A stretch of DNA of 64,000 bases from Perognathus longimembris pacificus (GCF_023159225.1 NC_063180.1:12433797-12497796), one strand, 5' to 3'. Positions 25,201 to 36,647 are shown, numbered from the stretch's first letter. The notes: generated by a model not told the origin, from the sequence alone. Made by a program: numbers and translations.

Positions 25201-26140
25201 CTCAGAGATAATAATTTTCCTTTGAGTACTGCCTTTGCTGTGTCCCAAAGGAACTGGTACTTTGTGTCCTCATCTTGGTTGAATTCCATAAACATTTGAA
25301 TTTCCATTTTAATTTCTTCAATGACCCTCTGATGGTTCAGCAGTGTGTTATTTAGTCTCCATGAATTGTGGGATTTTCTGTGGTGTCTGTTTGAGTTGAG
25401 CTCTAATTTTATTCCATTGTGGTCTGAGAGTATGGAGGGAATGGTTTTGATACTTCTGAATTTGTACAGATTTTCTTTGTGTCCTAAGATGTGATCTATT
25501 TTGGAGAATGTTCCATGTGCTGTGGAGAAGAATGTGTATTCTATTGTTGCTGGTTGGAATATTCTGTAGATGTAGGTTAAGTCTAGTTGGTCTATGCAAT
25601 TATTTAGTTCTGTGGTTTCTTTGTTCAGTTTTTGCCGTGTTGATCTGTCCAGAGGTGAGAGTGGAGTGTTAAAGTCCCCAACTATCAATGTGTTTGGGTC
25701 TATGAGTGTTTTTAGAGTCAGTAGTGTTTGTTTGATGAAGTTGGGTGCTCCTGCATTTGGTGTGTAGATATTTAGAATGGTTATATCTTCCTGTAGGAGA
25801 GATCTCTTTACTAGGATGTAGTAACCTTCTTTGTCTCTTCTTACCTTTTTTAATTTGAAGTCAATTTTGTCTGTTACTAGGATTGCAACTCCAGCTTGCT
25901 TACTGGGGCCATTTGCTTGATAGATTTGATTCCAGCCTTTCACTTTTAGAAGATGTTTACTTTTGCTGGATAGATGTGTCTCTTGGAGGCAGCAGAAAGA
26001 TGGATCTTGATTTTTTGATCCAACTAATGAGCCTATGTCATTTGATTGGAGAATTAAGTCCATTAATGTTGAGAGTTAGAATTGAGAGATGATCGTTTGT
26101 TCCTTTCATTGTCACTATCTTGTTAAAAGCTGTTTCTTCC
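22276..26140 (-). pseudogene. L1 ORF2 (endonuclease/reverse transcriptase), inactivated
   Basis: ORF2 protein nicks target DNA and primes reverse transcription there. The endonuclease domain is largely open (26063-25005, 352 codons) and retains the QETH, GDFN and SDH motifs. Just upstream, an in-frame TGA follows 'NGLNSPIK' and a shift occurs in an A-run. The RT domain is split: 'KKSPGPDGFTA' (24671-24979), '[14 protein letters not shown]' (near 24300) and '[14 protein letters not shown]' (near 24120). The catalytic FADD is destroyed: the codons at 24009-24020 read F-T-stop-D. The Cys-rich C-terminus ([13 protein letters not shown]) and the end 'SLIGSN' at 22276 are preserved. It is dead for retrotransposition in cis. 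Confidence 0.9.
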
Positions 26141-26199
26141 AATTTCTTGATTTGATATGACTATTTAGGGTTCATTTCTCTGTCTGTATTGGGATCTTG

Positions 26200-27230
26200 A
26201 TTATTCTTCCAGTATAGAAATCTTTAAGGATTTTTTAGGTTTGGTGGAGATATATTGTTTCAGTTTTTCCATACTATGGAAGACTTTTATTTGACCTTTG
26301 GCTATGAATGAGAGTTTGGCTGGGTACAGAATTCTTGGTTGGTAGTTATTTTTATTTAGTGTTTGGTATACCTCATTCCATGCTCTCCTTGCTTTCATGG
26401 TCTCTGCTGAGAAGTCTGGGGTAATTCTGATTGCTTTTCTTTTATATGTGATTGTTTTCTTCTCCCTAACAGCTTTGAGTATTTTTTCCTTGGACTCTAC
26501 TGATCCTGTTTTGATCACTATGTGTCGGTGGGATGTCCTATTCTGGTCTGGTCGGTTTGGGGTTCTAAATGCTTCTTGTATCTGCACAGGCCTTTCCTTC
26601 TGGATATTTGGGAAGTTCTCAGCTAATATTCTGTTAAATAGATTGCCTATCCCATTAACTTCTTTCTCCAAGTTTTCCTCAATACCTATTATTCTTTAAT
26701 TGGGCTTCCTGATCGTGTCTTGAATCTCCTGCAGTGATCTGTTTTGTTGATTGGACTGGTCTTGTATTGAGTTTTGATCTTTCTCCATAGATTCTAAGGA
26801 ATTCAGCTCCTGAGATTCGATCCTCTGCTTCAGTTAGTTGGGACTGTAGGCTAGCTACTTGATTTCGAATCTCTTTTCCTTCTGTCTGGTCTTTTCTGAT
26901 AATTTCCATGTCATTTCTTAGGTCTTGTATGGACTTCTTTACTTCATTAACTTCATTACTTTGGTTTTGAGTGTTGTCTCTCAAATCTTTAAGCTGAGTA
27001 GCTATCTTTTCATTTGACTCTTGAAGTTCATTTATCTTTCTCTTTGTGGATGCCATGAAATTCTCCATTAATTTTTGCTTTGCCTCCTCACGCTCTAGAA
27101 TAATTGACTGAAGAGACTCAAAGTTTTCATTTATCATGTTTATCAGTAGACTTTATAGAGCATTTTGAGGGTTCTCTTCTATGTCTTTGATTGACTGCTC
27201 TGCTTCCTGCTTGTTTTGAGTGGGGATAAG
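26200..27230 (-). pseudogene. L1 ORF1 (RNA-binding chaperone), inactivated
   Basis: A probable start ATG near 27250 ('MANNEVLS') is followed by frame damage. The long coiled-coil stretch (27137-26679) begins 'MINENFESLQSIILEREEAK'. The frame shifts after 'RISGAE', and an in-frame TAA lies at about 26697-26699, just before 'RIIGIEE'. The RRM and C-terminal domain are open at 26671-26201 ('HRHIVIKTGS', 'ILYPAKLSF'). A small change near 26240 alters the extreme C-terminus ('STKPKKSLK'). The TAA is shared with the other full-length copy. Confidence 0.88.
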
Positions 27231-29235
27231 ACTTCATTGTTTGCCATCTTTCTTGTGTTCCTTCTGCCCATTTGGATTGGGAATGCCAGTCTACCAGCAC
27301 CTGTGAGCACCGTTTAAGACCCAAAGCAGACCTTACCAAGCACTGTTGTGTAAATCTTAGAAGTTCTCAATTAAATACACATACCTTTTATACCTGTGTA
27401 TAAAATTAGATTTGGTGTTCCTAAAGAATAAAATTTCAATATAACAACCAATCCTGAGCCCTGTATTCAGTAGTTACTTATTTACTGTTACAACTCTATG
27501 AGCAATTCTTCTTCTTATATTAAGTTCCTTTTGGACTGGCTTTCTCTATGAACCCCTTTGTTTCACTCAAATTAAGCGGGAAAGCCTCTATCCAATAACC
27601 AGGGGTCAATGGGATCTGGAGGACCTAGTAGTAATTCAGGAGGGTAAGTTAGAGGTAATAAAGAAACTAGAGTAAAATGTATGGGGGGGTGATGATTTTG
27701 GCTTACTTTCAGTGACGTGGAAATGTGGAGGAGCTTAGAATTGGTAGAAACAACAAGGTTAAAATGATAGACAGTGGAGAGTTAGCCGTAAAGAGTGGAG
27801 ATGTTATTCATAGGAAAGTAATTTTTAAAGAAAGAGAATACATAGAGAGAACTAAAGAGAGAATACTGGAACACAGATGCACATAACCGAGAAGAGTTAT
27901 TTTAAAAGAGTAATAAAGAGGAAATACAGAAAAGAACAGAGAAAGAAAGGTCAACTACAACAACGACCACAAAACAAACAAAAAAAAAGTGATAGAACCA
28001 ACAGGTGAAAATGGGAAACAAAAACAAACCAATTATGTTTCAGAAATGAAAATGTGAGAAAAAAATAAAAATGAAAGCTCGAAAAACTTTAGAGACAAAA
28101 CAAAACAAAACAAAAGTCTTCATTGTTTTGATGGGCTTTCTATGGTCTCTGCAGTCTATTCTGCCACTTGGCTGGTTTGACGTGCCTTCAGTTTGCAGGT
28201 GTGGGTCTGTTCTGACTCTTCTTCCCTGTGGTTCCCACAACTTGCAGGTAGGCCTTGGGCATCCTCTGTAGGTGGGGACGCTAGCGGTCTCGGGAGCTGT
28301 GGCACCTCCCGTCTGCTGTGGGGCTGCTGTCTTTAACACCTGGCTTTGAATAGGCTGTGGACTCAGTAGGGCAGGATGATTCTGGCCTGTTTTAACGGTC
28401 TGAGTCACTTGCCTTGGGGCGGTTCCACCCTCCTGGGTGGGGCGGCCTTCTGGGCAGAGCTGGGTATGGAATTCAGCTCCATTTCAGGCTGGGAAATGGG
28501 CTCTAAATGGAACCATTTATCTGTCTCGGGAGGTTTGTTCTCCCAGATGGCAGTTACGTGCCACCAATAGCTGCTCGCTGCTTTTGCTTTTTAATTTAGG
28601 AATTCTGGTGGGCAGGGCAGGCACCTCTAGCCTGGCCAAGGCCCAGGAAATGCCTCCTACCTGGTCAGGGGGCGTTCTCCTGGTCGGAGCTGGCTTTTGC
28701 TATTTGGTCCCTCTTGCCTTTCTCAAAGATGGCCGCTTTGTCCTCGCTTTCCCCAGGCGGGCTTTACCTCCCATCTGGTCTGACCCTTTGCCAGTGTCAA
28801 AGATGGCACTTTGCTCTGGCAGTTGGTGAAGGAGCTGCTCTTTGGGCACGAGTGAGAATGACTTTTGTGGGAGTACTCACACTGTCTCTGCGATTTCAGC
28901 CCATCCATGCTCAGCCTGCGATCTGTATGTTCGCTGCCATCTGGAGAATTTGTCCCTGGTCTCCATTGAGCTGCGCGGGGTGCACGGTGCGGTCCTTGTG
29001 CCCACACTGGTGTGGCGTTGGGACTCCGCCCAGAGCTCAAATCTGTGTTTTCAGACAAGCTATGTTGATTTTTCCTTCCTGGCTGAAATCCCTGTACTGT
29101 TAGAACTTATTTGAGCTGTCTATCTAGCAGTAAAAGTTTCTCTGGAGTGGGAAAACTGCACTGTTGGAGGGAGCTCCGCTAAGGCACTCTTGCTCCTCCG
29201 GCATCTTCCTCACTTCTCCAAGAATCTGCTTTGTG
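27231..29235 (-). promoter_or_regulatory. L1 5' UTR (internal promoter region)
   Basis: About 2 kb upstream of ORF1. It has an AT-rich part (27.3-28.1 kb) and a GC-rich part (28.1-29.2 kb) that on the minus strand matches the 5' UTR at 40.08-42.1 kb. L1 5' UTRs act as internal pol II promoters. Several plus-strand (antisense) open frames occur, the longest 28714-29103 and 28437-28829. Confidence 0.75.
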
Positions 29236-29250
29236 AGGATTTTTCTTTTC

Positions 29251-30380
29251 ATTATTCTGTAAATAGTACAATATAGCAGCTATTAGCATAGAATTTACTT
29301 TGCATTTGGTAGCATAAATAATCTAGAGATGTCAGGAAGTATGCAGGAGGATGGGCATAGGCTTTATGCATGTAATGTGCCATTTTATATAAGGGAACTG
29401 AGAATATGCAGATTGAGGATCCTGGATCCTACCTATCTTCCCCTGAAGAAAGCAAAAGGTGACTATATGTGTGCAGATATGTCTGTACTTGCTTTTCTTA
29501 GATATGAGCCAGGACTTGAATAGGTACTTGGATTTTGTCTCATTGGCTAGTGCTCTATGAACCATACCTCCACCTATCTTTGCTTGTTTCTGGATGGAGG
29601 ATGTGTATATCATTTATATGTGAGTGTATGAGATAAATAATTCTATGTGAAATGGCCAACTAAACCTAAAGCTCTTATAGAAAGACAAACCTTACAAGTA
29701 ATGAAAAAGCAATAATCTAAAATTTATGTATAGGTGGATCCACAGAGTGGGAACTGATGTAATATGCAGAATTCTGATTCATGGACAATAGTTGATATCT
29801 TTGAAATGTGTGTAGCTCTTAGGGCCATGGTACTAGGTACCTAAACCTGTTGCGTCTGGTGTACATTGAGAGTTCAATGAATACTGGCTCTGAATATGCT
29901 GGTTGAGAGGAACCAACTGAGATTACAGGAGAAAGAGAACCATCATTTCCTTCCCTTTGCATCTAAAGAAGGGAGTCAGCTACAAACATAAATGCAAACC
30001 TCTTACTCTCTCTGTCTCTCAACATCTCAGAAATTAAGCAAGCTCTCAGAAGCAAACTGCATGCTGGTCGTTCTAAGAATGTTGCAGCTGGCATTGGGAA
30101 TGGTCTTGGATAACGAAGCGAGCCCATCCAACACAGACAGAACAAAGCCAAAATTGATGGCTAGCAGCAGAAAACCTTCTGAAAGAAACACAGTTATTAA
30201 CAATGACTGCTAACTATGCTATCAAAGGCAGGACACTCTTTCAACCAAATGTCAGCTCTAATCCCCCACTTATATGTGTAGGAAATAAAGTGATGCAATA
30301 ATTACACCATGTGCAAGAAAATTAACAAATACATTCCCAATAAAAATGATTTATTGAGCCTATCCAGCCACAGCCTGTCT
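29251..30380. other. No recognisable feature
   Basis: Unassigned DNA between the full-length L1 and a (TA)n tract. Short open frames only, none recognised. Confidence 0.45.
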
Positions 30381-30385
30381 TTTCT

Positions 30386-30400
30386 TCACATATATACATA

Positions 30401-30443
<43 letters not shown>
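30386..30443 (+). repeat. (TA)n microsatellite
   Basis: TATATA/CATATA run followed by old L1-like 3' UTR text; it may be the expanded tail of that element. Confidence 0.9.
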
Positions 30444-30445
<2 letters not shown>

Positions 30446-31380
30446 AAATGATGCACATAGGGATTACAGTTACATGCTTAAGGTAGTGAAATACACATGC
30501 ATTTCTTGTCATATCTGTTATCCCCTACATCATTTTTCCCTCCTTCCCTCCCCCATGTCCTGCACCCAATGCTGCTTGCTTTCTTCATTATTTTTTCAAA
30601 AACAAAGTCTTATCCTTAATCTACATTGTCGTTATAATCTACAATGCTTACATCCTATATGGTTATTAATTGTAAAACAATTCCTTCTAGATCAGGTGAT
30701 ACATACATACATACATACATACATACATACATACATACATGCATACATCTTTTCTTTTGCTTAGTGTAATCTGCTCATTCTTTTTCTCTAATTTCTCCCC
30801 CTCCCTGCTGCCCTTGAGCTGGTTGGTCTGTTCACATCAGTGCCCATTGCAGCTGTTGGGCCCTTTCTACTGTGCCCCCACCTTTTCCATTCATTCTGTG
30901 CCCTCCTCCCAGCTTCTTTTAGATGTGCACCGGTGTACATCTTGTGTGAGGTAAAGGGCATAGGGTTCTTTAATTTCTACAAAATTGATTATTAAGAAGT
31001 CTTTTGCTTCCTTATCTTTGGCATTCTTTACAGCCTGGATATTAAATTATGTACATATGTTTTTATGTACATGTGAATTAGTGTTTGTGTTTCACTTTTG
31101 GGTGCCTTTCTCCCAAGGCTGATTCTTTTTTTTTTATCTACCTCCGAAATCGTACCTTGGGTACTGCTTTCTTTGTTGTGTCTCTTTGTTATTTATTTCT
31201 AACATCCACATAACATAGAGACCATGTGCCATTGTTCTCTATGTTCTAGGTTTGTTTTGCTCAACATTATTTGTTCAAAATGGCTTTTCTTCTTAATGGA
31301 AGCTGTAAAAATGGTTCCCTGTGCTTCAGTGATCATAATGATTTCTTTTAAACCACTTATTAAGCAATAGACAAAACAAG
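30444..31380 (-). mobile_element. Old L1 3' UTR/ORF2 end, minus strand (tentative)
   Basis: The start resembles other reversed L1 3' ends here ('gatgcacatagggattacag', 'catttcttgtcatatctgtt', C-rich block). Later text ('tctatgttctaggtttgttttgctcaacatta') resembles old reversed ORF2 C-termini. It contains a (CATA)n microsatellite at 30702-30747. Highly diverged. Confidence 0.5.
30702..30747 (+). repeat. (CATA)n microsatellite
   Basis: About eleven ACAT/CATA units. It produces an artefactual Tyr-Ile-His-Thr open frame. Confidence 0.95.
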
Positions 31381-31825
31381 CACTAGGGAAACTCTAAAAT
31401 AGTTCTGATTTGTTGGACATTCCTTCACAATGATGTCTTTATTACCAGATTGACTATAGGATTGCCAGAATATTTGTGTTCAAGAAATCCTTTTTTGTTT
31501 AATAGCATACTCAAAGTACACAGTAACATAGGTACTTAGCATTTGTGTTCCCTTCAGTCAGAGTGGTAATCACCTCTGGAGGAGATGATAGTAGAGATAC
31601 CTCAGATGTGGTAGGATTTCTGGTGGTCCAAGAAAGACCAGCTCAATGATGCTGGTCACCTGTCTACTCTACAAGAATGTTTGGGTGTGTAGAAAGAGAA
31701 AAACTCTTACTGGCAACATTAGAAAAGAATAGATTTCATTTCCAACATAGTGACTAGTGAGTATCATTGTTGCATTTGTTCATCATTTTTCCTGCTGTAT
31801 CTCTGAAGAAATAAAAAAAAGAATT
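31381..31825. other. No recognisable feature
   Basis: Unassigned AT-rich sequence. Confidence 0.4.
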
Positions 31826-31995
31826 GAGAATCCAGGTACTGGTGAGGATCATGGATGTCATCCCAGCCAGGAAAGTCCATGAGACACATCACCAATTAAT
31901 TACCAAAGAGAAAAAAGTGGAGTTGTGGATCAAGTGGTAGCTTGAGGGGGGAAATAATCTTAGGTGCAGTGTCCAGGTCCTAAGTTGGAGCCCCA
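31826..31995 (+). repeat. Composite B1/Geo-like SINE, 5'-truncated
   Basis: 'gccaggaaagtccatgagac' and 'caattaattacca' match the B1-like linker of this SINE type. 'aagtggagttgtggatcaagtggtagc' and 'gtgcagtgtccaggtcctaag' match its Geo-like right monomer. Its tail runs directly into the GAAA/GGAA tract. Confidence 0.75.
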
Positions 31996-32009
31996 GAACC
32001 AACACATAC

Positions 32010-32140
32010 AGAAGAAAGAAAGCAAAGCAAAGAAAGAAAAGGGAGAGGGAGGAAGAAAGAGAACATGTGAAAAAGGAAAGAAAGAAATAAAGGAAGGAAA
32101 GAAGGAAGGAAGGAAGGAAGGAAGAAGGAAGGAAAGAGAG

Positions 32141-32215
<75 letters not shown>

Positions 32216-32298
32216 ACAAGAAGAAGAGAAGGGGAGGAAGGGAAGGAAGGAAGAGATGGATGGAGGGAGGGAGGGAGGGAGGAGAGAGGGAAAGAGGA
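32010..32298 (+). repeat. Long polypurine microsatellite (GAAA/GGAA/GGGA)n
   Basis: About 290 bp that is almost entirely purine on the plus strand: mixed GAAG and GGAA, a pure (GAAA)n core (about 32143-32216), then GGAAG and GGGA units. It is probably the expanded A-tail of the adjoining SINE. Open frames of about 120 codons (Lys/Glu-rich or Phe/Leu/Ser-rich) are artefacts. Confidence 0.95.
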
Positions 32299-32880
32299 AA
32301 AAAACAAGTACAAGTATTTTATTTCACATTGAGCTTCTTCTTTCTCCCTGCCCCCTACTTTCAGGAGAGATTTAATTACCTTTCAAGGAAATTTACAAAG
32401 TTCTTCAAGACCTTCAGCCATAAGACGCTCTGAGGAAGAAAAAACTCTGACCACTTTATCTATTTGGTGGCTGTAAGTAAATGCACCAGTAGATTGGATC
32501 AACACTACATTCGTTTCATGCTACTAATTTCTATTCTATTACTTCTTTACCTAAATCTACCTCTTCATTTGCCTTACCCCTGTTATTATTTAATATGTAT
32601 AACCAGAGTTGGGTTTAATTGTTTCTCACATGAGCTAGAAACCAATATTTGTAAAAATGCATCCTTTCAAATGAAACCCCATCAAGATGCCAAATGATCC
32701 TTTCAGCCCTATCCATTGTAGCCTGTGTTCAGCTCCTGTGGAGTCTCTCTCCAGCAGACCACGAATTCTATTATCCAGGATGAGGTCACTGCTGCATGGG
32801 GACTGTCCTCCTGTGGCTCCAGAAGCTTCCACTCCTGGATAACACCCTCTCCTTCCCTTCCTCCTTCGATCCCTCATTCC
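32299..32880. other. No recognisable feature
   Basis: Unassigned sequence between two microsatellites; no coding signature. Confidence 0.4.
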
Positions 32881-32897
32881 CATCCATCCATTCTTCC

Positions 32898-33003
32898 CTC
32901 CTCTGTATCTCTTTCTGTCTCTCTCTGTGTCTCTCTGTCTCTCTGTCTCAGTCTCTCTGTGTCTCTGTCTCAGTCTCTCTATGTCTCTGTCTCTAACTCT
33001 CTC
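32898..33003 (+). repeat. (TCTCTGTC)n pyrimidine-rich microsatellite
   Basis: Imperfect repeats of 'tctctgtctc' and 'tctctgtgtc'. Open frames across it are low complexity. Confidence 0.9.
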
Positions 33004-33171
33004 AAATGAGATAGGACAGCACAAACTCAGGAATGTATGAGCATCAACAGTCCACCTCCTGCTCTACCACTCTCGATGGAGAATGTGGCTTTTATTGATC
33101 AAAAGGTGAGAATTCAACTGGCTTGTCACCAAATTGAAAAGAAACATGAAAGCCTGAGAAAAACATAATGT

Positions 33172-33386
33172 AGGGCTGGGAATGTGGCTTATTGCATGGA
33201 GCCATAGGTTCGTTTCCTCAGTACCACATAAACAGAAAAAGATGGAAGTGGCACTGTGGCTCAAGAGTTAGACTGCTAGCCTTCAGCAAAAAGAATCCAA
33301 GGACAGTGCTCAGGCCCTGACTCCAAGCTCCAGGAATGGCAAAAAAAAAAACCAAAACAACAACAACAACAAAAAAAAAAACAAAA
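33172..33386 (+). repeat. IDL-Geo-like SINE, plus strand
   Basis: The left monomer resembles the ID element (tRNA-Ala-derived): 'gggctgggaatgtggctta', then 'ggttcgtttcctcagtacca'. The right monomer reads 'aagtggcactgtggctcaag', then 'aaggacagtgctcaggccc'. It ends in an A-rich tail with (CAA)n. A pol III-transcribed, L1-mobilised, non-coding element. This dimer is what points to a geomyoid rodent. Confidence 0.85.
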
Positions 33387-33479
33387 GTAATGTAGCAAGA
33401 GGAATCAGAGTTGGGGGTGGGGGGCAGGGATGGGACATTCAGTAAAAACAGGGCTCTGTACCAGAGATACAGAGAAAAC

Positions 33480-33995
33480 TGTAACACATGGATAGGGTCA
33501 TTTGTCTCTATGGTCTCAAAGACTATGTCCATGAACACAGAGGGAAAAGTAATATCGCCAAGATTTATTGAAGAAAAAGATAAATAAGGCTTCCGCCAGA
33601 TCAGAGCAGGTTTCCATGGAGGGCACCACCTGCAAGACATTTTGCAAGGGTTAATAAAGTGTCTCTAGGAGAGAGCTAGGTGACTCTGAAGATCATTGAA
33701 CAGCCTTTGGGCTATGTAGGTCCCCAATCACTCCACATGGCCTTCCCAGCGCTCTATGTATGGTTAGCCCCTCTGAACGTCCATTGTATGCCCATCTATA
33801 GGATCCAGTGAGCCCATTTTGGCATGCAATTGGTCTTCATGGCAATGAATCATGACATGATGCCCAGGGGCCCGCATGAGCTACTGCCTAAGGCCATGGT
33901 GAGGAATGCGGAACTTCTATAGGGGAAGATACAGGTTTGCTATATTACCTTGCCAAGGCTCCTTTTCTGCTCTCAAGAAAACTTTGAAAAGTTGG
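33480..33995 (-). repeat. LTR-like dispersed repeat, copy 2
   Basis: Partner of 17125-17700, with the same block order. On the minus strand it carries 'CAATAAATCTTGG' (about 33557-33569), a candidate poly(A) signal, and 'TTTATTAACCC' (about 33650). These favour an LTR read on the minus strand. Family unassigned. Confidence 0.55.
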
Positions 33996-34502
33996 CTCTG
34001 CAATGAAGCTAATCCTTCTCTGGTGTTTTATCAAGACTGAAAGTCAAGAGTTAAATTTCTTTTCGAGGATTATTGACTAGATGGTAGTCTACACTGTCTT
34101 CAAAGGGACTGGCCTGGGAATAAATGGCACATTTCACAGGATGTCTGTGGGCTACAGTCAGAGTGCACCTCTACTCCTGGTGGAAGGACTTGAGCCTCAC
34201 TGCTCTGCTCTTCAGCCACAGAAGGACAGAGAGTGTGATGCTCCGGCATACAAGCAAGCTCACACAACAAGGGCTTGCGTCTCAAGAATCATCTTAGTTT
34301 ATACAATCTCTAAGGCATTAACTTGTATTTTTTCCAGTCTTCTTCTTCCCACCTTTTCCTAACAAGTAGAAATCTCTGCATTTTTACCAAGCTATCGCTG
34401 TAATCTTCCCCTGCACATCCATCATTTTCCTTAAGGCCCACATCCTGAATGAGACCTGCCTGAGACATCTCAATGCAAAAGTGTTTTACTTCAAGATAGA
34501 CA
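33996..34502. other. No recognisable feature
   Basis: Unassigned. A 93-codon open frame (34081-34362) matches nothing known to me. Confidence 0.4.
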
Positions 34503-34627
34503 CTCATGGCTCATATGCATAATCACAGCTTTTCAGGAGACCGAGTTCCAGAGGAATGTAGTTGAAAACCATCCTGGACAAAAATTTGTGTGAGACTCCA
34601 TCTCCAAACTAGCAAGCAAAAAGCAGA
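34503..34627 (+). repeat. B1/Alu-like SINE, plus strand
   Basis: 'catggctcatatgcataatc', 'aggagaccgagttcc' and 'gagactccatctccaaact' followed by 'agcaagcaaaaagcag' form a 7SL-derived SINE with an A-rich end. Confidence 0.75.
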
Positions 34628-35720
34628 GTCAGACACATGAAGAAGTGCTCCACATCACTGGTCGTAAAAGTAATGCAAATCAAAACAACATTGAGACACC
34701 ACTTCACCCCAGTAAGAATGTCCATTTTCAGAAAAACTAACAATAACAAATGATGGTGGGGAGGTGGCCAGAAGGAAATCCTACCACATTGTTGGTGGGA
34801 ATGTAAACGTGTTCAGCCACTCTGGAAAGCAGTATGAAGATTCCTCAGAAGGCTAAACATATAGCTCTCCTATGACCCAGCAGCCCCACTTTTGGGCATC
34901 TACCCAAAAGTTTACAAACATGAACACACTAAAGCCACCAGCACAACAGTGTTCATCACAGCACAATTTGTCATTGCTAAAATATGGAACCAACCCCAGT
35001 GCCCCTCTGTAAACGAATGGATCAGGAAAATGTGGTACATATACACAATGGAATTCTATGCCTCTATCAGAAAGAATGACATTGCTCCGTTCGTCAGGAA
35101 ATGGAAGGACTTGGGAAAAAAATCATACGACCTGAAGTGAGACAGAACCAAAGAAACATGGACCTCTATGGTTTCCATCATAGGGAATAATTAATACAGG
35201 TTTAGGCTGTCACAACAGAGGATCACAAGTGCCCAATAGCTATACCCTTATGAACACATAAGATGATGCTAGGTGAAACGAACTCCATGTTATCAAAACG
35301 AGTGTTATATCACTGTTGTAATTACTTTCAACATGCTATGTGAAACCGTAGGGTTTTTTTGCTTTTTGATGATTGTCTTGTATCCTCTTCCTGTGGTTGT
35401 CCCTGTGTTATTACTGTATCTCACCTGAGTACCCTGGATAGTGTATATACTGGTATTAGAAGTAGGGAAGGGAAAAGGAATATCAAAATCGAGTGACAAA
35501 GGATAAAAAGACAACTCCAAAAGCAATACTTAGAAAACAATTTGGTGTAAGCCAACTAAACAACTAGTGGGGGGAGATGGAAAGAGGGAAGGTGAAGGGG
35601 AAAATGAAGGAGTAGTTAACAAATTGTACAAGAAATGTACCCACCCTCTTACATATGAAACTGTAACCCCTCTGTACATCACTTTGACAATAAATAAGTA
35701 GTTATTCAAAAAAAGAAAAA
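34628..35720 (+). mobile_element. 5'-truncated L1, plus strand
   Basis: The last part of ORF2 (from the '[14 protein letters not shown]'-type text to the end), the 3' UTR and an A-rich tail near 35720. The ORF2 remnant holds the Cys-rich motif region near 34800 with frame damage. An open stretch (34892-35140) contains 'FVIAKIWNQPQCPSVNEWIR'. Decay is moderate. Confidence 0.85.
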
Positions 35721-35768
35721 GAGATGGATGGACAGAAACTGATGATAAGAAGAATAAGAATTCATTGA

Positions 35769-36647
35769 TCCATTCGTCTGCTGAGGGCATCTGGGTTGGT
35801 TCCATATTCTAGCTGTGACAAATTGTGCTGCGATGAACATTGTTGTGCTGGTGGCTTTAGTGTGTTCTTGTTTGTGGTCTTTTGGGTAGATGCCTAAAAG
35901 TGGGGCTCCTGGGTCATAGGATAGCTCTATGTTTTGCCTTTTGATGAATCTCCATACCACTTTCCAGAGTGGCGGAAACAGGAAAATGTGGTACATATAC
36001 ACAATGGAATTTTATACCTCTATCAGAAAGAATGACATTGCCCCATTTGTAAGGAAATGGAAGGACTTGGAAAAAATTATACTAAGTGAAGTGAGCCAGA
36101 CCCAAAGAAATATGGACTCTATGGTCTCCCTCATAGGGAATAATTAGCACAGGTTTAGGCAATTCACAGCAGAGGATCGCAGGAGCCCAATAGCTATACC
36201 CTTATGAACACTTAAGATGATGCTAAGAGAAATGAACTCCATGTTATGGAAACGACTGTTATATCACTGTTTCAAAATGTCATGTGAAACTGTAGCATCT
36301 ATTATTGATCCTCTTGTATCCCCTTCCTGTGGTTATACTTGCACTATCTCTGTATCTTATCTGAGTACATTGGAAACCAAGTATACTAGTATTAGAACTA
36401 GGAAACTGAAAGGGAATACCAAAATCGAGAGACACAGGGTAAAAAGACAAACGACTACAAAAGCAATACTTTCAAAACTGTTTGGTGTAAATCAACTGAT
36501 CAGTTCATGGGAGGAAAGGGAAAGGGGAGGATGGAGGTGGGAATGAGGGATGAGGTAACAAACAGTACAAGAAATGTATCCAATGCCTAATGTATGAAAA
36601 TGTATCCTCTCTGTACATCAGTTTGACAATAAAATTTTTTTAAAAAT
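35769..36647 (+). mobile_element. L1 insertion with 5' inversion (twin priming)
   Basis: 35769-35975 is L1 ORF2 on the minus strand, ending at 'gagtggcgg'. From about 35977 the sequence continues as plus-strand L1 ('caggaaaatgtggtac') to an A-rich tail at about 36640. The inverted piece ends exactly where the forward piece begins in L1 order. Both pieces together are flanked by the direct repeat 'aattcattga' (35759-35768 and 36648-36657). Confidence 0.9.

Larger units (their letters stand above)
21703..29235 (-). mobile_element. Full-length L1, minus strand (7.5 kb)
   Basis: Complete order on the minus strand: 5' UTR (about 29235-27230), ORF1 (about 27230-26200), ORF2 (about 26140-22276), 3' UTR (22275-21776) and an A-rich tail (to 21703). 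It is flanked by a 15-bp TSD, 'agaatttttcttttc' at 21688-21702 and 'aggatttttcttttc' at 29236-29250 (one mismatch). Both ORFs carry disabling mutations. It belongs to the same subfamily as the copy at 40.08-47.63 kb. Confidence 0.92.

Noticed and set aside
25005..26063. 352-codon frame as a possible functional nuclease gene
   Set aside because: It is the endonuclease domain of L1 ORF2. The start is frameshifted and the downstream RT is destroyed.
31960..32332. Open frames of about 120 codons (Lys/Glu or Phe/Leu/Ser repeats)
   Set aside because: Translation of the purine microsatellite in several frames; not a gene.
33172..33240. tRNA-like segment with A and B box-like text
   Set aside because: It is the ID-like left monomer of a SINE (tRNA-Ala-derived), not a functional tRNA gene.
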